Assembly (NCBI GenBank): GCA_012862575.1
Contig: BLSF01000020.1
Coordinates: 531,011-595,010, forward strand
Direction: 5' to 3'
Source of the DNA: Parietichytrium sp. I65-24A
Lineage: Eukaryota; Sar; Bigyra; Thraustochytrida; Thraustochytriidae
DNA length: 64,000 nt
Shown piece after piece: positions 50,586 through 60,179 of the stretch. A program made the position numbers and the translations under genes. The notes under the pieces were generated by a model, which searched no databases, had not been told where the DNA came from, and saw only the letters and a list, made by a program, of their open reading frames with translations. Position 1 is the stretch's first letter; every line of letters begins with the position of its first letter.

Positions 50586-51014
50586 TCAATAGGCGTATCG
50601 AGTCGAATAATCCTTTGGTGATACGACGAGACCCTTTCCTTTGCGCGCTCCAACGTACACAGTCTCAACAATGTCAATGAATTCTTGTTTGTCCGTGAGA
50701 GGCCAATTGATCTTATTATTGTTTCCGGTTCCAAGATCTACCATGATGTGTTTGTTTCTGAAGAAGAACATGACACTCACTTCGTCGTAAAGCTCGTACA
50801 TGACGTTAAAGTCGGGCACCTCTGTGATGTCCACAACGTAGATCACTGCGAAATTGCGCACAAGCTCGGCAACCTTGAACAAGGTTTCGTCCATGGCCAT
50901 GCATTGCGGGTTGTGGTCATGCCCGAATCTGATAATGACCACTCTGTCCTCTTCGGTCAATATGGCTTGATCGACGGCCCAACCGGAGTCCAAGTGAGGC
51001 AAAAGGTAGCTCAT
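50586..51014 (-). CDS. TXNL4A: Dim1 / TXNL4A, U5 snRNP 15-kDa thioredoxin-like protein
   Basis: Single exon, 142 aa, full length. MSYLLPHLDSGWAVDQAI at the N-terminus, HDHNPQCMAMDETLFKVA in place of the common HDWDPTCMKMDE, VDITEVPDFNVMYELYD, VMFFFRNKHIMVDLGTGNNNKINW and a C-terminal RKGKGLVVSPKDYSTRYAY. It is the spliceosomal U5 15K protein, which docks on Prp8 and does not act as a redox enzyme. The CxxC thioredoxin pair is absent, as in the family. The gene overlaps neither neighbour; its stop is 119 bp from that of COG2 (convergent). Confidence 0.97.
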   Translation of the reverse strand: MSYLLPHLDSGWAVDQAILTEEDRVVIIRFGHDHNPQCMAMDETLFKVAELVRNFAVIYVVDITEVPDFNVMYELYDEVSVMFFFRNKHIMVDLGTGNNNKINWPLTDKQEFIDIVETVYVGARKGKGLVVSPKDYSTRYAY

Positions 51015-52798
51015 CTCAAACGCTATCCACTCCCGAGCGTTGCGACCTGAAACGTGTTACTTGTGCAAAGCCTCAACCACCGAAGCTTGCTCCCCTCTTT
51101 TCTTGTGTATCTGCTTCCTCTGGACGTCCGCGTCTAATGTTGTCCCCACAGCGTTCACTTCCACGTCTCAGTTCGCACATGAACGTCTACTCCTTCACTG
51201 TCAGTCCCGTGTTATCCCGTGTTCGAAGATGTTCGAAGTTTGACTGGTTTTAGCGTCAATTGCGTCGTATCACGTCTTGAAAGCAACTCTGTGACTTGAG
51301 CTGTTACTTTCAATTGAGCAAGCGCGAGTAACGTTGACACCTTCGAGACCATCTTCTGGAACTCCGAGCTGGATCACGTCACGAAGGGGCCTCATGTCAC
51401 GCAGAAATGAAGCGCCGCGGCGCTGCAAAGAGCCGTGAACGGAACTATTGCGCGTTAGATGGGCGATACTTAGCAGTATGGCGTCAGCAGCTAGCCGGCA
51501 ATGGTGTGCGAAAGAGACTTTTCAGCTTGAGGATGATTGTGTGGTTTGGAAATTGGCAGCGACAATGGGTTGTTTGATTCCGCAACCTATGCGGAGAAAA
51601 GAAATAGACCAAAAGATAATCATCGCAGCTAAGAGAAGAGAATGTGATTGTTGGTTTAGAATTGACAGTGAACTTGAACTCGTTCATTCATTTATCCATT
51701 CAGCTTCGCAAGTCAATGGATAGATGACTTCAGACGTTGGGTTGTTGTATTCGCTGTCATTGAACCTTGAATGAAAAATGAAAACGAAAATAGAGAAAGA
51801 GAGAAAGGGAGTTGCGGTGGCGCGATCATCTTTTTTTTTTTCCCAATCAGCAACAACACAATGATCCGCCACAAGAGTTCCGATGCATTCGTTACTCACT
51901 CATATGCAGCACAATCAGATTGCAGTTGATGGGATGGTTGGATGGCATACAGATTGATTACTTGGTTTTGCTTGCCAAAGCGCGGATTGCCCAAGCTTTC
52001 GATAGAAGGACAAGACAACTGCGGTGTGCTTTGACTCGAGTAAATCCTAAGAAAGCTCTGCACCAGCGTGAACAAATGCAAAACCCCAAGTCCTTCCTAG
52101 CTTTTCCATACCCTGCTATGCGTTTTGAAGCGCGGAGAAGTGCATACACCGCCTCCTGGCGCTCTCCTGCCGATGTTAGCTCGTGAGGTACGCCAAGCCG
52201 CGATAGCTTCTTCGATGGACGATCTTATACTTTCGCACTTGTCTTCTCTTGTCCCAGAAGGCGAAAACCAAACTACTCGCCCGGACAAAGGTGGCAACTA
52301 CAACTCCGCTCGGTAGCTTTGAACACTGGTCGCGCGTAGGACCTCTGCATCCTCTCCACTTTCCTCAAGCCTCTGGTCTATATTTCGCGCCGGATCAAGG
52401 TCTCCTAGAAGGTGTTTCCATTAAAATCTTTCGTAGTGCGCTCACTGACTGTGCATTCTTGGTATCTCCTTCTTCACCTTGCTCGACGCGGAAGGCCTTC
52501 AGACTATGACAATCGGAGTCCCGAAGATTAGGAGCTGATTTGCCAGGCACAAGGTGCACAGGGCAATAGTCCGCGGGAGACTTGTCCATCGCGTGGAAAG
52601 GACTGACTGACTGTCTGTCTGTCTGGCTGTCTGGCTGTCTGGCCACGGAAGAAGAGGAAACGGGAAGTGGAACGAGAAGAATCGTCGAGCCCGTTGCCGG
52701 CAGTCGAGCCGCTCCAGCATTTGGCAGGTCAAGTTGCCGGATCGAGCGACCAGACGCGTCGAAGGTGTGAGCAGGATTGGTTTGCTGGTCTCGAGACG
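51015..52798. other. Divergent intergenic region
   Basis: 1.8 kb between Dim1 (-) and the EF-hand gene (+). It has a T10 run near 51832 and a (CTGT/CTGG)n repeat at about 52604-52641. The frame of the downstream gene is open from 52667 but the best start is an ATG at 52799. No RNA gene seen. Confidence 0.55.
52604..52641. repeat. (CTGT)n/(CTGG)n microsatellite
   Basis: GACTGACTGACTGTCTGTCTG then CTGGCTGTCTGG units, about 38 bp, 160 bp upstream of the EF-hand gene start. Confidence 0.8.
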
Positions 52799-55741
52799 AT
52801 GGGGCTCGTGGTCAGTGTGGATGACAAGGTGCCAAAGCACTGGAGCTCATTTAGAAGGAAGGCGGCGACCTGGAGCTTTGGTGATGTGTCTCGCGCGCGG
52901 AAACGATATGCCGAGATTTGCTACCCGGAGACGGGCTCGTTTTTGATCGGAAGAAGGCAGTTCTTCGAAATTTTCACAGACTATGACTTTGGGAAAGTCC
53001 AGCAAGGCAAGTTCTTGTCTGTGCCGCTCGATGTCTTTGGCATCTTTGAGCAAGACCACACCGGGATCGCGGACGTGCGGGAGATTTTCGCGGTAATGGC
53101 AATGCACTGCAACAGCGGTACGACAAGCGCAAAGCTGGAGCTGATCTTTCCATTCTTTGGGCCGAGCATGAGCGAGGAAAGAGTCTGTTTGCTGCTCTCC
53201 AGCTTCCAGCGGGCCTATCACCGCCTTGGCGTAATTCAAGAAAAGTCTTCCCCCAGCGCCATCATGACGTTGGGTAGCCAGATTTGCGGCGATGGTGCAT
53301 GGCGGAAAATTCAGACGGTGTCAGCGCAGCTGTTGGGTGACTGGCTGATGAACAGTTTGGAACTGAAGGAACTCACCACGTATGTCTTCGAGGCGGCCCC
53401 GGCGCAGCAGTACAGCTTGATCGGCAGCAACGACGACGTCAAGGCGAGCGGCGCTGTGCTAAAGCGCGAGGTACGGAGACTGATTAATGCCACACAAGCC
53501 AATGGCTCGCAGCGTGGCGCCGTGGCGAAAAAGAATCGGCGCCGCGGAGAAGGTCGTAGCTCTCAGACAGAAGGGCGCAAGTCGCAAGCCTCGCAGAAAC
53601 GCGTCTCGCAACGAGAAGCATCTTTTGTGAAAGAGACTACAGGGGCACAGGAATCGCTCGCGCCGGAGCAGATTATGAACTCGATGGAACCGGACGACAT
53701 CAAGCTGCTCCACGAGGTGTAAGTTGGGTGATATGATATATGCGGGCGAGACTGGTTGACCATGTGGATCTCTGACGTTGCAAAATTGTTCTTTCGTGTC
53801 ATGAAGTTGGGAGAAGCAAAAATCGTCGCGCAAGGGGTTGAATTTGGAACAATTTACACAGGTTATGCATTCGCAATTGTACGTTTGGCAAGTGTGGGGT
53901 GATGTCAACCTCTGGGGAATCAATCGTCTGACATTATCTTTTTTTTTCGTGCCTTTAGTCCGTCTGTGTCGAACGCTGAGGTGGTATCCAGAATGTTCGA
54001 AGTGTTTGACAGGAACAGAGACCACTTTCTCGATTTTGAGGAGTTCATGATTGGTATCAGTCGTATGGCAGCCTCAAAACTTGAGGACAAGGTTCGGTTC
54101 CTCTTCGATGTTGCAAACGCACAGGGCGGGCGCACAGGTAACACGATTGACAGCTTCGCAGAGAATGACCCAGACGAGAAACGGAAAACAAAAGTCCATG
54201 GAACTCAGCAAAATAGGCACTCCGGTGGTGAGCCAGCCATGAGGCTGATCGATTTGGTGCGTCTTATACAAGACACTAATCACGAGATGATTGACTTTGC
54301 GCACTTTGTGGAGCTCATCATCACGATGATGGACTATGATAAGAACGGTATCGTGGAAAAGGAGGAATTTCAGCGTGCCGTAGCCGAGCTTCCGGTGATT
54401 TTGGAGAGTTTTGACGAATGCATGAAACCATCAAGAGATGTACGACGCCATGTGCAGCTCCTTGTCGACTCGGCGTCCACATTCGAAGTCCAAAGGCTGA
54501 TCGACGCTTGGACAAGACTAGGCACGGACAAAAGAAATTTTCGGCAGGTCGATTGGGAAACTTTTGTGCATTTCATGGAGCCCGTTTGGGAAGATAGAGG
54601 CGTGTCTTTGAAAAGGGAAATGAGCTCAAGAAGGCACTCGCGGCTTTACCAATTTACGCCAGGGCAACTCGATGCTGCAATCAAGGTGTCAAGTGACTCA
54701 AACCCGGGAAAGTCTGATGCAGTAATTTATTCGCATCTGCTGAATGTATTTCGCGCCGCTGTCCTCAGCGGGTCGTCTGCGGACTCGACGCTACAGTGCG
54801 TGGACATGCGTAAGGTTCTTATAGGAATGGTGTTGAGCCTGGACAGCTCTGGAATGTTTGAGGGCTCAAGCAAAATTCCCGTGAGCAAAGATCAAAAGGC
54901 AAAACTCTACTTTGAGCTTTTCGACCTGGACTGCAGTGGGGAGGTGGACTACCATGAGTTCTTTGAGCTTTTGTATGCATCGCAGCTGGACATGCAAGAT
55001 GCCGGCTGGAAGGCAATCGAAACGTTGAAATGCCTTGATCTTGACGGAGATGGTATTATCACTCTCTCAGAGTTCATGAAGGCCATTCGAGGACACAAAG
55101 AGATCTTGGAATGTTTTGGCAGGATTTTCCACGCGTCCATACTCGACGATTTGACGGATGAAGAAAAGGCCACATTAGATGCCGCTGAGGATGAGGGCGA
55201 AGGGATCAGTTGCAACGAGAGTAAAGAGGAGGAGGAGGAGGTTGAGCAGAACGAGAAGGAAGGAGATGGAGAGGTCTCTTCCCGAGAAGCGCGTGGTGAA
55301 AATCTCGGTTCTTCGGAAACAATTCCGAGAACAAACTCAGGGGCCAGCAAGAATGAAACGGAAGAGTTTCCAAAGGAAGGCAATCAAAGTTCTGATAGCC
55401 AGGAGAATAGCGAAGGAGCAGGCACCATGGTTCCTTCGCAAAGTGCACCAACACTTGGTGCTGCGGCTCCAAGTCCGAGATCCTTGTCGAAATGTAAATC
55501 GGCGCCAATTTTCCCTTTACACTCCGTGTACCGCACAACATACGCATTCAAGAAGAAGAGCAGTAGTAGCCACCCCCACGGTCATGCTGGTGGACAAAGT
55601 GGCAAACACGACCACCTCCTCAAACCCAGTCCAAGTGGCGGAAGATCTCTATCCCCGCAGCCTTCATCTGCCAAGCTATTGGCCAGGCAGCAAACTATGA
55701 TGAGCCAAAATAGCGGCGCCAAAAGGCTGGACCCTCTGTAA
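52799..55741 (+). CDS. N-myristoylated EF-hand calcium-binding protein
   Basis: Join 52799-53718, 53959-55741 gives 900 aa; the intron is 240 bp with GTAAGT donor, CTGAC branch-like site, T9 tract and TTTAG acceptor. MGLVVS at the N-terminus fits N-myristoylation, which decides the ATG at 52799 over the longer open frame. A degenerate EF-like loop is at 84-95 (EQDHTGIADVRE). Four canonical EF loops are at about 324-335 (DRNRDHFLDFEE), 433-444 (DYDKNGIVEKEE), 629-640 (DLDCSGEVDYHE) and 667-678 (DLDGDGIITLSE). The last two form a standard pair. The N-terminal 300 residues hold helical EF-like modules and a basic Lys/Arg stretch at the junction. The C-terminal 200 residues are low complexity, first acidic then Ser/basic. 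Probably a membrane-anchored calcium sensor or effector; partners are unknown. Confidence 0.85.
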
Positions 55742-56077
55742 ATATCTAAGATACATTAATTGTGTTTTAATTGAAAAGCGTGATTTTAAGTCCAAGGAAA
55801 GCTGAGAAGCGTGGATTGATTACACTCCAAAGGCTCGTCTCGAAGTGCCTCAAACTAAACAAAAAGGATTGGAGCCGCTCATGCAGTACGAGGAAAAATG
55901 CTTTTCATCAGAGCAAAATAATAGAAAGATGGTGGTTTGCTGGAAAATGACTGAAAATTTACAAAAAAGCCGTTCACGAACTTCAAGTCGAGAAGGAATA
56001 CGGCATGACCACCCGATAAACACGGTTTTTTCTTTCCTAAAAGATCGAATGTACCAAGGCTAAATAACACGCAAAAC
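55742..56077. other. Convergent 3' intergenic region
   Basis: About 336 bp between the stops of the EF-hand gene (+) and RAD17 (-), AT-rich. It holds both 3' UTRs; no other feature seen. Confidence 0.6.
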
Positions 56078-59000
56078 TCAAAACTCGGTAATTCCGTCCA
56101 AAGGGTCCTCTTCTGCACGTTCGTCCTTTTTTAGAAGGCCCTCATTTGACATTCCTGTCAAAAGAGCATCTGAGAACGCAACAATATCGTTTTGAACTGA
56201 CCTGGAGACTGAAAACGTGCCAAGCTCTTGTAGAGTGCGATGGATTTCAGTGAGGGAGCTTCGCATCCGCCTGTTCTTTTCATACACGGCAGGTTTCACT
56301 ATGCTACTGAAGCCTTGCTTTGTCCGACAGGTATTGTACGCAAACCCAGCCCTTGCCGAAATCGCATTCATATAAGCGCCTGGGAAAAGATCCCCATGTT
56401 GGCTAAAATCTCGCGAGAAATAATTAACCAGATTTCCCTGTTTGTGCAAGTTGTCCGCGGCACAGAGAGCGTCGAATGCCTCCGCGATATCTTCAAGATG
56501 TTCGTGGTGCATCAAACTATTGTATTGCACAAAATCGCACAGTGCAGCAGGGTCAAGAGGGCATAGTTCTGCTACTCTGTCCGGGTCAAAAGCCAGCTGC
56601 ATTCGCTCTTTGTCGGAAGGTGGTTGACCATAGGATTTTTTTTTGGCGGCGCTCAGGCGATCATAGTGCTCGCCTATTGTTTTACCGCGGATTAGCTTTC
56701 CAACAGCGTGGTTCATGGAGAGACTTACGTCTCGTTCCGTATCATGCAAATGAAACGGAGTTGGCTCGCCTTTGCTAATCAAAGTGCGGGCTGAGGTACC
56801 TGCTGCTTTGCTCCCTCTGCCTCTTTTACGAGACACGGCGGCAGCTTTCTCTTTGGGCTGGAGCTTTTGTGCATTCCGAGAGCCCAGTGCAAAAAATTGG
56901 AGCTGCATCACAGCATTTCGTAGATCGCCATCAGCTGCAGCAACTATGTTGTCAAGCTGAGTGTCGGAGATATGCAACTGTCGCTCCTCGATGATCTGAG
57001 TCAGCACCTTTCGAACTCGTGTGGGTGGAATGGCATTAAGCTGGATTGTACCCGTACCTTCACTTTGCATCACCTCTCCAGACAATTGCTTTCGTAGTTC
57101 AGTAGGGTTCGTACTCTCCGTATCACACGTGAAGAGGAGAATGGTGATTACGCGATGGGATTTGGTACGTTGTGGGCGAGTCAAACCAAGGAGAATCCTA
57201 TGAAGTCTTGCCTCGCTGCCTTTTGCAAAAGGTAGCGACTCAATCAGACGTATGCTTGCTTTCGCTTTGGAGACAGGTTCTTCGCCAAGACTTAGAGTTT
57301 TATACCTCGAATGACGGATGAACTGTTCAAAGTCGTCCAATTGTGAAACATACGGCAAGAAAATATCCGGGGCCAAGCTGTTGATTCCCGGAAAGTCTTC
57401 AGTGGAAGACTTGTGAAATGTAGTTGCTGACTCGCTTTCGCTGCTCCATTCGCGAACTTGTATCCCCATTTCCTTGGCAAGAACTTTGACGCAGCTTGAC
57501 TTGCCACACCCCGCTGGTCCGTGAAGAACGAGGAAGTTCTTCTGCCGTCCATCATTGCCAGGTGCGATTGCAACGCGTAGCCAGCTCTCCAACTCTTCCA
57601 CCTTTGACTTGGCAACAGCCGCGACCAGCTCCACTTTGTTCTTCGGAGCGAAGATGTCTGGCCACATCTCATCAAGTCGTTCTTGATCAGTTGTTGTTGT
57701 AGCCTCGGGTGCATCAAAGATCGCAGGGGCGCCTGCTCTCTTCCGCAAAATGGTGCTACGAAGAGTGCTCTTGCTCTTAGGTTCCTTCGCGCTCATGGAA
57801 GACTCTGAATTGTCTTGAAATGCACCTATCTCATCATCGGAATCTGAGATCTCTAACACTTGAGCTGAGCTGTTCGAGATGTCGCCAAGCCTTTTACTGC
57901 TTCGAACAGCCTTTGGGGGGGAAGTGTCACTCATAGTATCTGAGTTAACAGGTGAAGGGGTCCGCGGTGGTTTCCACAGCATCTGCATAGGTTGAGGAGG
58001 GTCGTCAGCCTCCTCAATGACTGCCATTGCGGATTCTTGGCTGCTCGAGACAGACAATCCGTACTCCTCCTCCGCTCTCGCATCTGCCAAACGACTGCTT
58101 ATGTCCACCTCAGTACCATTCATTTCCATAGCAATGTTCGCCTCGCGTGCTCTACTTTTCTTTTTTGCCTCTGTTGGGCTTGCTTCTTTGAAGAATACAA
58201 CGTCGTGCTCCTCGTGTCTCTGACTTGATGGCTGGCTGTCCATCTCTTTAGGAGGGGAACTATCCGCGTCACTCGGTACTTTTTTCGATTCGATATTGGC
58301 GCCATCAGACAGCTCGTCCATGCACGTAGTTTGCCCTCCGCGCATGTGAGAATCACTACGCCGAGGAACCTCATCGTTCCGAGACTTGAAGAGTTTTGTA
58401 TTCCCATCTTCGGACTTCTCGGCTTCTTGGGAAGACTCTAGTGGCGAAAAATTACCACAACAACTGCAAAATTCGACTTCCCAAGGGTTCTTTGCGGAAC
58501 AAGCGCTACAAGACCAAAGCTGCGTTTCATGGGAAAGCTCTCGCGATGCCGAGGCAACCACCGGGCCAGCATCCTCTTCACTATCTGAATCGATGACAGT
58601 GTTCCTCGTCTTGTATTTCTTCTGGCCGCCAAAACACTCACGGCGGCTGTCTGTTGCACTCGATTGTGAGCTGTTTCTGACACTTGATTGCAAGCCGCCT
58701 GAGCTCTTCAACTTGGCATCATGATTTCCAAAGAAGGCGGTGATTTTACCGGGTGCCGCGCCTCGCATGTTGCGTAGCGTGCTCTTACATATGCTGCACT
58801 TGAGCTTCTTCGAATCATTCAAGAACGTGCACATGGGGCATGCCACCTTTTCTTCTTCTTCCGCTTCAAGCCCATTCGCATTCCTGCTCGCTTCCGCGCA
58901 AGCCACGCACTCGCTTTCCGTCAACTTCATTCTGCGCTCGCACGTCGGACACTTGAACGTCAGCATGCAGATCCCCGCCTCGTCCACCTCATCCACACTA

Positions 59001-59554
59001 TCGGAATTGATGTCCACGCTCTCCGAATTGTTGTCTAGGCTATCCGAGTTGTCCAGGTCGTCTAACCCACTGTCCCGTCTCAACCCCTCCAACTTTCCCG
59101 CCGCTCTGCTCCGTCCAGAGCTCGCTGTCTTGTAGCTCTCATCATCCGAGTCAATCACGCACACTACTCTATGGCGACTTTGAGCCGGTGACTTGGGCGA
59201 TTTCGGTGATTTCGGCGATTTCGGCGAGACTGCCTTCCCGCGGGGACTCTTGTTAGTGCGGGGTACACCCGGCGCGTGTCCCGCGAGGACACTTGGGTCA
59301 CTTCGTTGGAGGGGCTCTTTCCTACGCATGTCCAGCCTCCGCGCAGAACGCGCACCGTTCGGGGACTGCACGATAACATGTGCGGGTGCGCGCATGCGCT
59401 TTCTCTTTTTGCGCGATGGCGACCCGTCCCCGCGAGCGAGGACACTTTCGAGGACACCTGATCTGTCCGGCCCGTACGCATCGTCCTCGTGGTCGCTGCA
59501 GATCGGGTCCTCCGCGGCACTCATGAAACGGCCACCGGCCGTGGCCGGCTCCAT
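56078..59554 (-). CDS. RAD17: RAD17-like checkpoint clamp loader with N-terminal zinc fingers
   Basis: Single exon, 1158 aa from ATG 59554 (frame open 8 codons further to a GTG). Residues 640-1100 align with RAD17: W.DIFAPKNKVELVAAVAKSK, Walker A HGPAGCGKSS (about 674), GIQVREW, LDDFEQFIRHSRYKTLSLG, the small-domain GDLRNAVMQLQF and RDVSLSMNHAVGKLI. RAD17 with RFC2-5 loads the 9-1-1 clamp at DNA damage. The Walker B equivalent reads IRLIESLPF, so the acidic pair usual in LIEDLPN is broken. The first about 370 residues are extra, with (SPK)n near 110-125 and three C4-type fingers (CPTC..CVAC about 197-218, CPMC..CSIC about 236-260, CSAC..CSCC about 344-368, RanBP2-like). Acidic and Ser-rich linkers suggest phosphorylation. 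Confidence 0.85.
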   Translation of the reverse strand: MEPATAGGRFMSAAEDPICSDHEDDAYGPDRSGVLESVLARGDGSPSRKKRKRMRAPAHVIVQSPNGARSARRLDMRRKEPLQRSDPSVLAGHAPGVPRTNKSPRGKAVSPKSPKSPKSPKSPAQSRHRVVCVIDSDDESYKTASSGRSRAAGKLEGLRRDSGLDDLDNSDSLDNNSESVDINSDSVDEVDEAGICMLTFKCPTCERRMKLTESECVACAEASRNANGLEAEEEEKVACPMCTFLNDSKKLKCSICKSTLRNMRGAAPGKITAFFGNHDAKLKSSGGLQSSVRNSSQSSATDSRRECFGGQKKYKTRNTVIDSDSEEDAGPVVASASRELSHETQLWSCSACSAKNPWEVEFCSCCGNFSPLESSQEAEKSEDGNTKLFKSRNDEVPRRSDSHMRGGQTTCMDELSDGANIESKKVPSDADSSPPKEMDSQPSSQRHEEHDVVFFKEASPTEAKKKSRAREANIAMEMNGTEVDISSRLADARAEEEYGLSVSSSQESAMAVIEEADDPPQPMQMLWKPPRTPSPVNSDTMSDTSPPKAVRSSKRLGDISNSSAQVLEISDSDDEIGAFQDNSESSMSAKEPKSKSTLRSTILRKRAGAPAIFDAPEATTTTDQERLDEMWPDIFAPKNKVELVAAVAKSKVEELESWLRVAIAPGNDGRQKNFLVLHGPAGCGKSSCVKVLAKEMGIQVREWSSESESATTFHKSSTEDFPGINSLAPDIFLPYVSQLDDFEQFIRHSRYKTLSLGEEPVSKAKASIRLIESLPFAKGSEARLHRILLGLTRPQRTKSHRVITILLFTCDTESTNPTELRKQLSGEVMQSEGTGTIQLNAIPPTRVRKVLTQIIEERQLHISDTQLDNIVAAADGDLRNAVMQLQFFALGSRNAQKLQPKEKAAAVSRKRGRGSKAAGTSARTLISKGEPTPFHLHDTERDVSLSMNHAVGKLIRGKTIGEHYDRLSAAKKKSYGQPPSDKERMQLAFDPDRVAELCPLDPAALCDFVQYNSLMHHEHLEDIAEAFDALCAADNLHKQGNLVNYFSRDFSQHGDLFPGAYMNAISARAGFAYNTCRTKQGFSSIVKPAVYEKNRRMRSSLTEIHRTLQELGTFSVSRSVQNDIVAFSDALLTGMSNEGLLKKDERAEEDPLDGITEF
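59160..59235 (-). repeat. In-frame (SPK)n coding repeat in RAD17
   Basis: Nine-base repeats of the type AAATCGCCG encode SPKSPKSPKSP within the disordered N-terminus of the RAD17-like protein. Candidate sites for proline-directed kinases. Confidence 0.8.
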
Positions 59555-60179
59555 CCTCGCACGCGTCCCGCGATACACCGAATCTTACGTCCGCGGTTAC
59601 AGTGGCGTACGCGAGGACACCTTCTGCGGTACCCAAAACCAAAAAAGAATGACCTCTTTGTGAGCTGGTTCCTCTTGTTTTGTTGGTTGACTGTGAGTAA
59701 CTTGGTCACTCACGAAAAGGAGAGTTTGTTTAGTTTCTTCTGTTTCTTCAAGATTACTGAACATGGTAGCTACTCGGTAAGGAAAAGGAAGGGGGGCAAC
59801 CGTGGTTCTTGGGTTCCGCTAGTTCCGCTGGTGATGGTGAAGTGGTATGGTATTGATTAATTGAGAGCGTAGGGGAGATTTAAAATCATGTTGGGTTCTT
59901 CGGTTCTTTTCGGGTTCTTGAGCATTCTCGAGCTCGTCTGGATTGCCTGGACACGTGAATTCTGAATTCTGGTTTCTGTTGTGCGAGAATGAGCACGAAA
60001 CACAAGACCAAAGGTTTAATTGACAACCATGAAACCATGAATCTGGTATTGCACATGTTCCGGCTGTGGCTGTGCTTGCTTGTTTATATCATTAAGGTGT
60101 TAGTACGTGTCACATTTCAGAGTTGAAGAGAAGGTGACGCTGTTTATTCAGGTTTTTCGAGCTGATTGAAGGTTGGGAA
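59555..60179. other. Intergenic region
   Basis: About 625 bp between two minus-strand genes (RAD17 start, MAP65-like stop). It is AT-rich from 59640. No gene seen. Confidence 0.55.
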
